Assembly (NCBI GenBank): GCA_023416335.1
Contig: JAEZHY010000199.1
Span: 3,122 to 67,121 of the forward strand
DNA: 64,000 nt
Direction: 5' to 3'
Source of the DNA: Pseudomonadota bacterium
Lineage (GTDB): Bacteria > Desulfobacterota > Syntrophobacteria > Syntrophobacterales > Syntrophobacteraceae
Shown here: one piece after another, positions 7,134-16,457 of the stretch
Position numbering within the stretch: the stretch's first letter is position 1
Layout of the letters: the number at the start of each line of letters is the position of its first letter
The notes under the pieces: model-generated
Database searches by the model: none
What the model saw: only the letters and a program-made list of their open reading frames with translations
Told to the model about the DNA's origin: nothing
Position numbers and translations under genes: made by a program

Positions 7134-8162
7134 TCAGGGCACCAGCACGATCTTGCCGAATTGTTCGCCGCGCTCCATCATCTGGAAGCCGCGTTTGCCC
7201 TCGCTTAGCGGCATGACTTCATCGACCACCGTGCTGATCTTTCTGTTCCAAAGCAATGCCGTTATTTCGTGAAAATCCTGACGGGTCCCCATTGTGCTTC
7301 CGATGAGGCTTATCTGTTTTCCGAATATTCGACGGATGTCGATTTCTGCATGAGGTCCGCTGGTGTTGCCGACAATCACTATGCGGCCGCCTCTTGCCAC
7401 CGCGCGCATGCTCGTCGCCAGGGTCGCCGAACCCACGTTGTCCACGACCACATCGACGCCCCGTTTTCCGGTTATCCTCTTGATCTCCTGCAGCCAGTCG
7501 GACTTGGACCGATCGATTACAAAATCCGCACCGAGGCCGAGGGCCTTTTCTGCCTTCGAGGCATTGCTCGCGATAACGTAAACGGTCGCTCCGGCGAGCT
7601 TGGAAATCTGAATCGCGACGCTGTTCACTCCTCCGCCTGCCCCGACCACCAGTACGCTTTCTCCCGCCCGCAGTTTTGCCCGGTGGATCAGCATCCGCCA
7701 GGCAGTGAGGGTTACGAGAAGAGGCGCTGCCGCATGCGGGAAATCGATTCCTTCGGGTATCTTCACCAGGTTACCGGCAGGGACCGCCACATGCTCCGCG
7801 AGACCGCCGCGCATGTGCTCGCCGATTATTCTATATCCGGGGCTGAGCGAATCCTCGCCCCTTCGCGTAAATTCATCATCTTTCAGGTTTATGCCGGGGG
7901 CGATCACAACCCGATCGCCGAGTTCCCACCCGGTTACGCCGGGACCGATTTCAGCGACGACTCCGGCAATGTCCGACCCTCCCCAGTGCGGCATGTCGAG
8001 ATTCAGGCCCGGGATTCCGCGCATCACCCAGATATCGAGATGGTTCAGGGCACACGCTTTTACCTGGACCAGGACCTGGCCGGAAGCGGGTTTCAAGTCG
8101 GCCACATTGTCGTATCGGAGGACGTCGGGACCCCCGTATTCATAAAAACAGAGTGCTTTCAT
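7134..8162 (-). CDS. Medium-chain dehydrogenase/reductase lacking the structural zinc site
   Basis: A 342-residue MDR-superfamily NAD(P)H oxidoreductase. The N-terminal GroES-like half has KACALNHLDIWVMRG (35-49) and GSDIAGVVAEIGPGV; the Rossmann half has VLVVGAGGGVNSVAIQ near 165-180. Close relatives carry four structural-zinc cysteines in the loop at residues 93-107; here these sites are Leu93, Asp96, Thr99 and Ser107. The length and the rest of the fold are normal, so the enzyme is probably functional but without that zinc. The substrate is unknown. It is monocistronic with its own terminator at 7065-7100. Confidence 0.85.
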   Translation of the reverse strand: MKALCFYEYGGPDVLRYDNVADLKPASGQVLVQVKACALNHLDIWVMRGIPGLNLDMPHWGGSDIAGVVAEIGPGVTGWELGDRVVIAPGINLKDDEFTRRGEDSLSPGYRIIGEHMRGGLAEHVAVPAGNLVKIPEGIDFPHAAAPLLVTLTAWRMLIHRAKLRAGESVLVVGAGGGVNSVAIQISKLAGATVYVIASNASKAEKALGLGADFVIDRSKSDWLQEIKRITGKRGVDVVVDNVGSATLATSMRAVARGGRIVIVGNTSGPHAEIDIRRIFGKQISLIGSTMGTRQDFHEITALLWNRKISTVVDEVMPLSEGKRGFQMMERGEQFGKIVLVP

Positions 8163-8511
8163 AATGAGTTTTCCTTGTGATTGGCATCATCAGTGCATAA
8201 TTTTTCCCAGCGCGAGTCAAAGCTAAACCTCATCTGTTCGTATGCAAGTATGGGGACGGAAGAAAAGAGCAATGTATGCCGGAATGACTACGAATTCCGA
8301 TCGGTATCGTCGAGAAGCGCGGGATTTGGGTTGCAACCGAGATAATCGGGCTCTATTATTGCCGCCCGCACTTGGCGCCGGTATTTATTTTGAATGTCCG
8401 GTGTGGTAGATATAATAGTTTTCGAGTTGCGAATCCTGAAAATAATCAGGGGCGGTCCGAAGTGCGGACGGTGCGCCCGGCGAGAAATCAGGACTGGCAA
8501 AGGGGTAAGTG
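8163..8511. other. Intergenic region, no gene recognised
   Basis: The 349-bp gap between the divergent oxidoreductase and PBP1A genes must hold both promoters. I see no strong promoter match, repeat or conserved small frame in it. AGGGG at 8501-8505 serves as the PBP1A ribosome site. Confidence 0.4.
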
Positions 8512-10971
8512 ATGAAAAAGCCCGTGCCGCAAAGGCGTGTTCCGGAAAAGAAACCCTTCCGCTGGTTTGTTTTTACGATCTTTTCTGTTTTGCTCTGCCT
8601 TACGCTGATGGCAGGAATCGCAGTTTTCGCGTTCTATCTGCAAATCGACCAGTCTCTCCCGAGCGGGGAAGCGCTCAAGAGCTATCATCCCCCGCTCGTA
8701 TCCAGCGTCTACTCGGCCGACGGGGAACTCATCGGAGAGTTCTTCGTGGAACGCAGATATCTCGTCCCGTTGCGCGATTTGCCGCCTCACCTGATTAAGG
8801 CTTTTGTCGCGGCTGAAGATTCCCGTTTCTATGAACACGGGGGAGTGGACCTGATAGGAATCTTCAGGGCCATGGTGAAGAACCTGCAGGCGGGTGAAAT
8901 TGTACAGGGAGGCAGTACGATCACACAGCAGGTGGTTAAATCGCTCCTCCTCACTCCGGAGCGGACCTTCACGCGTAAGATCAAAGAGGCCCTTCTGGCT
9001 TATCGAATCGACAACAGCCTGAGCAAGAACGAGATTCTTTATCTATATCTGAATCAAATATATTTCGGTGCCGGCGCGTATGGGGTCGAAGCTGCCGCCC
9101 GGACTTATTTCGACAAGCATGCAAGCGATCTGGACCTTGCCGAGGCGTCGCTGCTGGCCGGACTGCCCAAAGCCCCGAGCAAATTTTCGCCCATAACCCG
9201 TTTCCCCGTCGCCCGGGAGCGGCAGCATTACGTCCTGCAGAGAATGGTGGATTCCAATTTCATCACCCTGGATGAAGCCAAAAAGGCGCTGGCGGAACCC
9301 ATCCAGATTGCCAAACCAAAACGCTGGACCCTGAGGGAACTGGATTATTTCACGGAGGAGGTCCGAAGGCATGCCGAGGCGCGTTTCGGACGCGATATGC
9401 TCTACAAGGAAGGGCTGGTCATCCAGACGACGCTCGATGTAAAAGCGCAGCGTCTTGCCGAAAAGGCATTGGACCAGGGCCTGCGCGAACTGGATAAACG
9501 GCATCAGAGATATCGCGGCCTGCACGTCAACGTCCCCCAGGACGACTGGCCGACAGCCCTTCGCGTGCTGGGGCAGACCAATGGAGAACCGGCTGAAAAC
9601 AAGGTGGTGGCCGGTCTCGTAAGCGGCTTCGATGTAAAGACCAATACCTTCAGCATAGATCTCGGCCCGCAAAAGGCTGTAATACCGCCGAACGGCTGGC
9701 AGTGGACACAGATTTCGGGAAAGCGTGCCGAAAGGATTTTCCGGCAGGGCGATATCCTCCGGGTCAAGCTTCTCAAGCGGCAGGACCCGAAGACCTGGCT
9801 GGCTTCCCTCGAACAGGACCCGAGCATGGAAGGGGCGCTCATGACCATATCGCCCCAGACCGGACGGGTGATTTGCATGGTCGGAGGCCGGAACTTCGAG
9901 AAGAGTCAGTTCAACAGGTGTACGCAGGCCATAAGGCAGCCCGGGTCCTCGTTTAAGCCCATTATATACGCCGCGGCTCTCGATAAGGGCTATACGGAGG
10001 CATCTATCCTGATCGATTCGCCGATCTCCTATGACGACCACAGCATGCGAGGTCCGTGGAGGCCGGCCAATTACGATCGCCAGTTCTGGGGGCCGATCCT
10101 GCTGAGAAAAGCCCTCGTCCATTCGCGGAATGTGGTTACGGTCAAGCTGCTGGAAGCCATCGGAGTGGATTACACAATCAGCTATGCCAAGCAGTTGGGG
10201 ATCAATTCGCAGCTGACCCCCACACTTTCCCTTGCCCTCGGGGCATCGGGAGTTACACTGAACGAATTGCTCACGGCTTATTCGACGTTTGCGGATCAGG
10301 GGGATCGGGTTGAACCCTATCTTATCGAGAAAGTCACGGACAGGAACGGAAACCTGATCGAAGAGCACCAGGTGAAGAAAGAATCTGCGATTTCTCCTCA
10401 GACGGCATATCTGATAACCGACCTGCTGCAGGGAGTAGTCCAGGAGGGCACCGGAACCAAGGCCAAGGAAATCGGACGGCCCGCCGCCGGCAAGACAGGC
10501 ACGACGAACGAACTCAAGGATGCGTGGTTCATAGGGTACACCCCGTCCGTCCTGACGGGCGTGTGGGTCGGGTATGACGATCACAACGTCTCCCTCGGAA
10601 AGGGTGAAACCGGCGGCCGCGCAGCATGCCCTATCTGGGTTTATTTCATGAAGGAATACCTCAGGGATAAGCCGATCGAGACTTTCCAGATCCCGGAGGG
10701 TATTATTTTCGCAAAGATAAGTTCGCATTCCGGGTCGGTGGCCAAATCGGATGAATCGGGTGCCGTCTATGCCGCTTTCGCCGGCAGCGTACCGACGCCG
10801 GGGAGGGGACCGGGAGCCGAGGATGAAAATGGGGAGACCCATTACGGATCGTACGATTCTCCCTCCTGGGATTCGGAGGGAACGAGTTCCGATGCCTACA
10901 TCCCTCCGCGTCTGAAATCGCCGGGCCGCACATCATCGGGTGAGTCCTTTTTCAAATCGGACCTGTTCTGA
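8512..10971 (+). CDS. mrcA: Penicillin-binding protein 1A (bifunctional class A PBP)
   Basis: An 819-residue inner-membrane enzyme. One N-terminal membrane anchor (residues ~17-42) is followed by the GT51 glycosyltransferase domain (AAEDSRFYEHGG with catalytic Glu near 101; GGSTITQQ; RKIKEALLA), an OB-like insert near 330-440 typical of PBP1A, and the transpeptidase domain (SSFK near 478, SRN, KTGT near 663). It polymerises and crosslinks peptidoglycan in the periplasm. The C-terminal ~70 residues are Gly/Ser/Pro-rich. ATG 8512 is preferred over the adjacent GTG 8509 for Shine-Dalgarno spacing. A PBP1B-type gene lies at 61617. Confidence 0.93.
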   Translation: MKKPVPQRRVPEKKPFRWFVFTIFSVLLCLTLMAGIAVFAFYLQIDQSLPSGEALKSYHPPLVSSVYSADGELIGEFFVERRYLVPLRDLPPHLIKAFVAAEDSRFYEHGGVDLIGIFRAMVKNLQAGEIVQGGSTITQQVVKSLLLTPERTFTRKIKEALLAYRIDNSLSKNEILYLYLNQIYFGAGAYGVEAAARTYFDKHASDLDLAEASLLAGLPKAPSKFSPITRFPVARERQHYVLQRMVDSNFITLDEAKKALAEPIQIAKPKRWTLRELDYFTEEVRRHAEARFGRDMLYKEGLVIQTTLDVKAQRLAEKALDQGLRELDKRHQRYRGLHVNVPQDDWPTALRVLGQTNGEPAENKVVAGLVSGFDVKTNTFSIDLGPQKAVIPPNGWQWTQISGKRAERIFRQGDILRVKLLKRQDPKTWLASLEQDPSMEGALMTISPQTGRVICMVGGRNFEKSQFNRCTQAIRQPGSSFKPIIYAAALDKGYTEASILIDSPISYDDHSMRGPWRPANYDRQFWGPILLRKALVHSRNVVTVKLLEAIGVDYTISYAKQLGINSQLTPTLSLALGASGVTLNELLTAYSTFADQGDRVEPYLIEKVTDRNGNLIEEHQVKKESAISPQTAYLITDLLQGVVQEGTGTKAKEIGRPAAGKTGTTNELKDAWFIGYTPSVLTGVWVGYDDHNVSLGKGETGGRAACPIWVYFMKEYLRDKPIETFQIPEGIIFAKISSHSGSVAKSDESGAVYAAFAGSVPTPGRGPGAEDENGETHYGSYDSPSWDSEGTSSDAYIPPRLKSPGRTSSGESFFKSDLF

Positions 10972-10990
10972 TTGTTGATTCACGGACGGG

Positions 10991-11330
10991 CCTGAGGCAG
11001 CACAGCCGCAACCAAAATATGAAAGGCCAAAGCTCCTAACCACGAAATACACGAAAATCACGAAAGAAAACAATATGATAAGGTCGATGGGTGGAGCGGA
11101 GAGACTGTGTCGTGTTGACGAAATTCAGCCCAACGCCGGTCAATTACGACACGGTCTCGGAACGCAACCCATCGTTTTGGGATGAGCAGGAGGAACGAAA
11201 ATCACGAAAGTGGCCGTTCAGTCCTCCTCGGCTCCAGGTATACCTAAGAGGTTGAAATCAAACAAATTGCAAAGCCAGCAGGATCAAAATCCAGCTAACA
11301 AAACAAGAAAATGACCGTTAGTAGTACGAA
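10991..11330 (+). repeat. Long dispersed intergenic repeat, copy 1 (with 18246-18593)
   Basis: A ~340-bp block that matches 18246-18593 in the same orientation along its whole length, with scattered substitutions. Shared landmarks in order: GGCAGCACAGCCGCAACCAA, AACCACGAAATACACGAAAA, a large imperfect inverted repeat (GATGGGTGGAGCGGAGAG... with ...CGGAACGCAACCCATCG), CTAAGAGGTTGA, and AGTAGTACG at the end. Short open frames in it (rich in NHE/IHEN repeats) are by-products. It fills the gap between PBP1A and the ferredoxin-nitroreductase. Function unknown. Confidence 0.85.
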
Positions 11331-11352
11331 TAACCGAATTTCAGGATTTGCA

Positions 11353-12192
11353 ATGAGCCTGATTAGCGTAGACAGCGGAAAATGCGCAAGGGACGGAATC
11401 TGTGTGGACGTGTGTCCCATACGGCTTCTCGTCATGGACCCGGAAAACGGGCCGAAGGCGGTTCCCGGAAAGGAACATCTCTGCATAGGGTGCGGCCATT
11501 GCGTTGCCGCCTGCCCACACGGGGCACTGGACAACACCGGGAGCCCTCTTGGCGACCATACCCCCATACCTCCCGGATTTTCGGTCGATCCGGAAACTGC
11601 GGCGGTGCTCCTGCGTTCGCGCCGGTCGATTCGGCGATATAAGGACGAACCCGTTTCCCGTGACATTCTGATCAAACTGCTCGATGTCGCCCGTTTTGCG
11701 CCCTCGGGTCATAACTCGCAGGGAATTTCCTTTCTCATTGTCGAGGGAAGGGAAAACCTGCTGCGCATACGTGAAATCGTCATCGATTGGATGCGTGAGG
11801 TGTCGCGCCTGCAGCCGGAAATGGGAAGCCGACTCAACATGCCCGCCCTGATACGCGCGCACGAAAACGGCGAAGACCGCATTCTGCGCGGTGCCCCGCA
11901 GTTGATCGTTGCACATGCCCGAAGGGACCTGCCTCCTGCCATGACTTCGTCGACCCTGGCCCTCGAATATGCCGAACTCTACGCGACAACGCTCGGGCTG
12001 GGTTCCTGCTGGGCGGGCTATACCCAGGTCTGTGCGCAACAGTCTCCCGCGCTGTCGGAGTTCTTGAAGGTCCCGGCGGACCGGATTATTACCGGAATAT
12101 TGATGATTGGTTATCCAAAATATAAATATTATCGACTGCCTCCGCGAAACCGGCTGGACGTGGCCTGGTTCGGTGAGGATGCCGGAAAATAG
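11353..12192 (+). CDS. Nitroreductase family protein with N-terminal ferredoxin domain
   Basis: A 279-residue fusion. Residues 1-60 hold a two-[4Fe-4S] ferredoxin pattern (CARDGICVDVCP and CIGCGHCVAACPHGAL); residues ~85-279 are an FMN-dependent nitroreductase-like domain (RRSIRRYKDEPVSRD, FAPSGHNSQ, and a C-terminal GYPKYKYYRLPPR). Such proteins reduce an unknown organic substrate with electrons passed internally from ferredoxin clusters. The start at 11353 follows CAGGA; an upstream in-frame ATG at 11311 is in repeat-border sequence. The EamA-like transporter gene begins 17 bp downstream. Confidence 0.88.
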   Translation: MSLISVDSGKCARDGICVDVCPIRLLVMDPENGPKAVPGKEHLCIGCGHCVAACPHGALDNTGSPLGDHTPIPPGFSVDPETAAVLLRSRRSIRRYKDEPVSRDILIKLLDVARFAPSGHNSQGISFLIVEGRENLLRIREIVIDWMREVSRLQPEMGSRLNMPALIRAHENGEDRILRGAPQLIVAHARRDLPPAMTSSTLALEYAELYATTLGLGSCWAGYTQVCAQQSPALSEFLKVPADRIITGILMIGYPKYKYYRLPPRNRLDVAWFGEDAGK

Positions 12193-12209
12193 CGGAGTCT
12201 AATAAAAGA

Positions 12210-12626
12210 ATGAAAGGTTGGGGGTTTTACTCGATCCTGGCACTGTTGATCTGGGGTGTGTGGGGGTTCTTGCCCAAATTGAGCGTGAGCTGCCTCGACC
12301 CCAGAAGCGCTTTCATCTACCAGGTGTTCGGCGGAGTACTGACGGGGTTTTTTGCCTTCCTCATTCTGCGTCCCGAACTGGGGGGTGCGGAGATCAGAGG
12401 GGTCGTTCCCGCAGTGCTCACGGGAGCGGCGGGCTACATTGGCTCCATTTGCTTCCTGTATGCGCTCAAGGAAGGAAAGCTGTGCGTGATCGGCCCGCTC
12501 ACGGCCCTTTACCCGGTTATCAGTCTTGCGCTGGCGATGATTTTCCTGAGAGAGAAAATCAACTTCGTCCAGTTCACCGGAGTCATTTTATCGATCATCT
12601 CGGTTATTCTCATATCGCACGAGTAG
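12210..12626 (+). CDS. Half-size EamA/DMT family membrane protein
   Basis: A 138-residue integral membrane protein with about five hydrophobic segments, starting WGFYSILALLIWGVWGFLPK and ending PVISLALAMIFLREKINFVQ, which is one EamA repeat. Single-repeat members act as dimers exporting small metabolites; the substrate here is unknown. It follows the ferredoxin-nitroreductase by 17 bp and precedes a gate-domain transporter by 13 bp, so the three may be cotranscribed. Confidence 0.8.
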   Translation: MKGWGFYSILALLIWGVWGFLPKLSVSCLDPRSAFIYQVFGGVLTGFFAFLILRPELGGAEIRGVVPAVLTGAAGYIGSICFLYALKEGKLCVIGPLTALYPVISLALAMIFLREKINFVQFTGVILSIISVILISHE

Positions 12627-12639
12627 AAGACATTCAGCA

Positions 12640-13611
12640 TTGATCCGGTCCGCTCCAGTACAGTTCACCAAAGAGCTTTTTCTCGAAGCCTTCTCGATGG
12701 CCATCCCTCTGTTTCGAATCATGGTGCCGGTGATCGTCGGCGTTAAGGTGCTCCAGGAAATCGGCGGCATCGAAGTTCTCGGAAAGTTGCTCTCCCCGGT
12801 CATGCAACTGGTGGGACTTCCCGGAAGCATGGGGCTTGTCTGGGCCACCACAATGGCGACAAACATCTACACAGGCATGGTCGCCTTCGCTTCCCTTTCG
12901 GCAATAGAACCCGTGACGGTTGCCCAGACCACGGTCCTTGTCTGCCTGATGCTCGTGGGCCACAACCTTCCCGTGGAACTGCGGATCGCCCAAAAGGCGG
13001 GCACGCGCCTGCCGTTCATGTTTCTGCTCCGGACAGGCGGGGCCTTGATCTTCGGGTGGATTCTGTTCAGGATTTACCAGTGGGGCGGCTGGCTCCAGCA
13101 GCCGAATGTCATCAGGTGGATGCCCCAGACGGCCGATCCTTCGCTCTTTGCCTGGGCCACCGCGCAGGTCAGGCAACTCGTGATGATTTTCCTCATTATA
13201 ATGGTACTGCTCCTGCTGCTTAAGACCCTGCAGCGAATGGGCATTACCACCATCATGGTCCGCTTCCTGACCCCGGTTCTCAGGCTGATGGGAATCGGTC
13301 CTTCGGCATCGACCATCACGATCGTCGGTATGACGCTCGGGCTTGCATACGGCGGGGGACTCATTATCCACGAAGTCGCCTCGGGCCGGATCGAAAAAAA
13401 GGACGTGCTCTTTTCTCTTACCCTGATGGGCCTTTCCCACAGCCTCATAGAAGACACCATTCTCGTTGCGATACTCGGAGGAGACCTGTCCGGGATACTG
13501 TGGGGTAGGGTGATTTTCTCGATGCTGGCGGTTTATCTGCTGGTCAAGCTCATTTCCAGGCTTTCCGAACGTACCCGGGAAGCACTTTTTCTGCGGCCTG
13601 CATCCGAGTGA
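12640..13611 (+). CDS. Nucleoside recognition (Gate) domain membrane protein
   Basis: A 323-residue polytopic protein with two Gate-type repeats: FRIMVPVIVGVKVLQEIGG near the start and a second one around FLTPVLRLMGIGPSASTITI, with about eight membrane segments. Members resemble SpmA/SpmB and nucleoside-transport gates; the substrate is unknown. The TTG start at 12640 has a weak ribosome site, so an internal start such as ATG at residue ~20 is possible. It lies 13 bp after the EamA-type gene. Confidence 0.75.
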   Translation: MIRSAPVQFTKELFLEAFSMAIPLFRIMVPVIVGVKVLQEIGGIEVLGKLLSPVMQLVGLPGSMGLVWATTMATNIYTGMVAFASLSAIEPVTVAQTTVLVCLMLVGHNLPVELRIAQKAGTRLPFMFLLRTGGALIFGWILFRIYQWGGWLQQPNVIRWMPQTADPSLFAWATAQVRQLVMIFLIIMVLLLLLKTLQRMGITTIMVRFLTPVLRLMGIGPSASTITIVGMTLGLAYGGGLIIHEVASGRIEKKDVLFSLTLMGLSHSLIEDTILVAILGGDLSGILWGRVIFSMLAVYLLVKLISRLSERTREALFLRPASE

Positions 13612-13623
13612 GCGGACGGGGAA

Positions 13624-13697
13624 GCAGTGAACAGTGAAGCAGTGAACCGTGAACTGAAAAAGCTTCCGCCGGTTCCCAAGGTCCGCCCTGGGAACCC
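13624..13697. repeat. Intergenic microrepeat and palindromic GGTTCCCAAGG element
   Basis: AGTGAACAGTGAAGCAGTGAACCGTGAAC-like tandem units (13625-13656) are followed by a palindrome in which GGTTCCCAAGG pairs with CCTGGGAACC around a short loop (13671-13697). The palindrome recurs in opposite orientation at 29645-29672. The remaining ~280 bp before the C_GCAxxG_C_C gene show nothing convincing. Confidence 0.6.
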
Positions 13698-13980
13698 AAT
13701 CCCGATAGGCCGGGTTGTTAAAGGCGCGTCCACTGGCGATCTGCCGGCAACTGCCAAACTCGGCCTCATGCGCGCCGCGCCCAGGTTCGAGAATCCGGAC
13801 TGCCCGTTATGTTGCTGCGGCGCTCTTATGAAGACTTCAATCAAGTTTTATCTGCATTTAAACCGCGCCTGCGGTGTGGTATTTGAATTCGCTTGAAATA
13901 ATTGGAGAAATTTTCAAGAATCCTGTTCTTTATCGGTGCGGTGCAATTCCGGCTGCACGACTCTCAATATGGAGGTCTTC

Positions 13981-14427
13981 ATGAACAGAGTTGAATCCGC
14001 TGTTTCCGATTTTAAAGGTGGTTTTGCATGCTCTCAGGCTGTTCTGGCCGCTTTTACCGATCTGTTCGGCATGCCCCGCGACCTTGCGTTGCGAATTGCC
14101 GCCGGATTCGGCGGGGGTATGGGGCGTATGGGGAAGACCTGCGGGGCCGTTACCGGTGCTTTCATGGTAATAGGCCTGAAATACGGCGCTACTCTCGGTG
14201 AGGATAAGGCGAGCAAGGAAAAGACCCACCAGGTCGTCAGGGAATTTGCCGAAAAGTTTGCTTTCCGAAACGGTTCGATTGGCTGCAAAGAGCTGCTGGG
14301 ATGCGATCTGAGCACGCGGGAAGGCTACGAGCAGGCCAGGGAGAAGAATCTCTTCTACACGGTTTGCCCGAAGCTCGTTCAGGACGCGTCCGAGATCCTG
14401 GAAGAGATCCTGGAAGTAACCGATTGA
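13981..14427 (+). CDS. C_GCAxxG_C_C family protein
   Basis: A 148-residue protein with the signature FACSQAVLAAF, GFGGGMGRMGKTCGAVTGAF and later IGCKELLGCDLS and YTVCPKLVQDA, which gives this family its C_GCAxxG_C_C name. The conserved cysteines suggest a redox or metal site; members occur mostly in anaerobes and often sit near molybdopterin or redox enzymes, but no clear partner lies here. The start at 13981 is fixed by GGAGG six bases upstream; that site overlaps another in-frame ATG (13969). Confidence 0.88.
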   Translation: MNRVESAVSDFKGGFACSQAVLAAFTDLFGMPRDLALRIAAGFGGGMGRMGKTCGAVTGAFMVIGLKYGATLGEDKASKEKTHQVVREFAEKFAFRNGSIGCKELLGCDLSTREGYEQAREKNLFYTVCPKLVQDASEILEEILEVTD

Positions 14428-14564
14428 GCCGATCGCGCTCAAATCGGGGACTGCTGTATCCCGCAAGCGCCTGTTTTCTTGCTTCGGGCACGGAAGAATC
14501 TCTAAAAGGATTTACTTTATGGAATTGAGGAAGTGAATCCTTCAACTTCTATTGAGGCCGAGAG

Positions 14565-15662
14565 ATGGATGACTCTATCAAACAAAAAGGTCTGGAACTG
14601 CTCAGGAAATTCAGTGAAGCTCACGGGGCGCCAGGGTACGAGCATGAAGTCCGTCGCCTCTTCCGCAACGAAATGGGCGAGGGGGTCGTAACCGACAGGG
14701 CCGGGGACATCTTCTGCGAAATAAAGGGAAGCTCTTCGGTTCCCCGAATAATGCTGGCCGCGCACATGGACGAGGTCGGCCTGATGGTCCAGTCGATCAC
14801 CGGCGACGGTTTCATCAGGTTCCTGCCCCTCGGGGGCTGGTGGGCCCATACGCTCCTGGGACAGCGGATGCGCATTAGAACGAGAAGCGGGGTGGAAATT
14901 CCGGGCGTCATCGGCGCCAAACCGCCCCATTTCCTCTCGGATGCCGAACGAGACAAGCTAATGAAAATCGAGGACATGTTCATCGATGTGGGGGCAAAGG
15001 ATGCCGCCGAGGTGCATGCCTTCGGCATTCGTCTCGGAGATACGATAGTCCCCGAAAGCACCTTTACACGGATGCACAATCCGGACTACGTCGTCTCCAA
15101 GGCTTTTGACGACCGGGCCGGCCTTTCCCTCATTGTTCAGGCTGCCCGGGAACTTCGGGGCAGAAGCCATCCGAACACGGTTATTGCCGCGGGGACCGTC
15201 CAGGAAGAGGTCGGTCTGCGCGGGGCCAGGACTGCAGCCTCTTTTGTGAACCCGGATATTGCGATCGTGGTCGAAGGAGCGCCCGGCGACGACCTGCCCG
15301 GGACAGGTAAGGATGAGCGGCAGGCAGCCCTCGGAGCGGGCGTTCAGATTCGGATCGTCGATTCCTCGGCTATCATGAACCGGAATCTTGTCGATTTCGC
15401 GACGGATATTGCCGAGAAGAACGGCATTCCCTACCAGGTCGCGGTCCGGAGGAAGGGCGGGACGGACGCCTCTCCGATCCAACTGCACGGGACCGGGGTC
15501 CCCGTAATGGTCATGGCCGTTCCTGCGCGCTACGCTCATACGCACAATACGATCCTGAACCTCACGGATTATGTCAACACGTTGAACCTGATTTTGAAAG
15601 TGGTCGAGGCAATCGACGAAGAGACTGCAAAGCGGATCGGCAGTTTTGAGGAGAGGATCTAG
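14565..15662 (+). CDS. M42 family metallopeptidase (glutamyl aminopeptidase-like)
   Basis: A 365-residue cytoplasmic enzyme with the M42 di-metal ligand set: AAHMDEVG (His/Asp near 68), KAFDDRAG (Asp near 180), VQEEVGLRGA (Glu-Glu near 212), VVEGAPGDD and ARYAHTHN near the C-terminus. M42 enzymes are tetrahedral aminopeptidases removing N-terminal residues from peptides. Length and motifs are complete. The start follows a GAGGCCGAGAG site. The gene stands alone; a strong hairpin at 15823-15855 separates it from the next, convergent gene. Confidence 0.92.
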   Translation: MDDSIKQKGLELLRKFSEAHGAPGYEHEVRRLFRNEMGEGVVTDRAGDIFCEIKGSSSVPRIMLAAHMDEVGLMVQSITGDGFIRFLPLGGWWAHTLLGQRMRIRTRSGVEIPGVIGAKPPHFLSDAERDKLMKIEDMFIDVGAKDAAEVHAFGIRLGDTIVPESTFTRMHNPDYVVSKAFDDRAGLSLIVQAARELRGRSHPNTVIAAGTVQEEVGLRGARTAASFVNPDIAIVVEGAPGDDLPGTGKDERQAALGAGVQIRIVDSSAIMNRNLVDFATDIAEKNGIPYQVAVRRKGGTDASPIQLHGTGVPVMVMAVPARYAHTHNTILNLTDYVNTLNLILKVVEAIDEETAKRIGSFEERI

Positions 15663-15822
15663 ATCGGGATTTTGTCGATAGTTCGGATTATCTGCGATAA
15701 TCCGTGCCGGCTTGCACGCCCCGGTTCGTCCGTTGCGACACGGCTTCATGACCGTGCCCCAACGCATTTCAGCGAGGCCGTAAACCGCGCCATAACCCGG
15801 CACAAACGACTATGTAAATATT

Positions 15823-15855
15823 AAGGCCTTCCCGTTTTCCCAACGGGAAGGCCTT
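15823..15855. terminator. Strong stem-loop terminator between convergent genes
   Basis: A perfect 14-bp stem (AAGGCCTTCCCGTT with AACGGGAAGGCCTT) and five-base loop. It lies 28 bp beyond the glycine-zipper gene stop on the minus strand and 160 bp beyond the M42 peptidase on the plus strand; A/T-rich flanks on both sides allow a two-way terminator. Confidence 0.75.
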
Positions 15856-15883
15856 TGATTTTCATCTCAATGCTCAATCTCGA

Positions 15884-16108
15884 TCAATGCCTTCCATCGA
15901 TGATTGCACCGCCGACTGCTCCTGCAGCCGCACCCGCTACGGCGCCTACCGCAAGCGGAGCTCCGGCTATAGCCGCCACACCGACTCCTGCGGCGGTTCC
16001 TATTGCACTGCCGCTCAGGATTCTCTGCTCCCTCTGGCTCATTCCGGCGCAACCGAAAGTTCCCGTCAAAAGGACCGATACAAGCACAATTCCAAATATT
16101 CTTTTCAT
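15884..16108 (-). CDS. Glycine-zipper lipoprotein
   Basis: A 74-residue protein with a signal peptide ending in a lipobox-like LTGTFGC near residue 20, so a lipidated envelope protein. The rest is a glycine-zipper helix pair (GSAIGTAAGVGVAAIAGAPL and AVGAVAGAAAGAVGGAI). Similar small lipoproteins (YMGG/glycine-zipper) occur in the Gram-negative outer membrane with unclear role. The start at 16108 is taken because GGAGGAG precedes it; an upstream ATG (16123) would lack a ribosome site. Confidence 0.8.
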   Translation of the reverse strand: MKRIFGIVLVSVLLTGTFGCAGMSQREQRILSGSAIGTAAGVGVAAIAGAPLAVGAVAGAAAGAVGGAIIDGRH

Positions 16109-16457
16109 GTTTTTCTCCTCCATAGAATTGCCTTAAACTGCTGTTGAGCAATTTCCGTGCCTGTGTCTGCGATATGGGTGTTGCCGCAGGTACTCGTCCA
16201 GTTCAGGGGACATCCATCTTCATTCGATTTTCATAACGATGGAGCTGAAAAAAATGTCTACAAAGGAACTCGTTGCATGTTACCTTTCCGGGATGGGTGT
16301 GTGTTTGCTGATTCCAAGCGGCCGCAATGACATAATCAGGTTATTCTGAATGAACAGGCCGTTGTTTCGACAATTTCGAAGATGGCGAGATTTTCCCATC
16401 AGGTTGTTCGTTTGTATGTTTTTTTACTGTATCGACTGAATGCGAAAGCCTACAGGT
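16109..16457. other. Intergenic region before the FtsX-like permease
   Basis: Apart from the doubtful 31-residue frame, this gap holds only A/T-rich DNA that should carry the promoters of the lipoprotein (minus) and the permease (plus). No partner ABC ATPase or second permease is present here. Confidence 0.4.
16254..16349 (+). CDS. Possible 31-residue small protein
   Basis: A short frame MSTKELVACYLSGMGVCLLI... with GGAG ten bases before the ATG and a hydrophobic middle. It sits in an otherwise empty 350-bp gap upstream of the permease. No family is recognised and chance is a real alternative. Confidence 0.2.
   Translation: MSTKELVACYLSGMGVCLLIPSGRNDIIRLF

Noticed and set aside
9043..10842. 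599-aa minus-strand frame
   Set aside because: It is antisense to PBP1A, whose motifs are complete; no recognisable protein features.
13627..13896. 89-aa frame after the Gate-domain gene
   Set aside because: Its first half is made of the microrepeat and palindrome; no conserved protein and no ribosome site.
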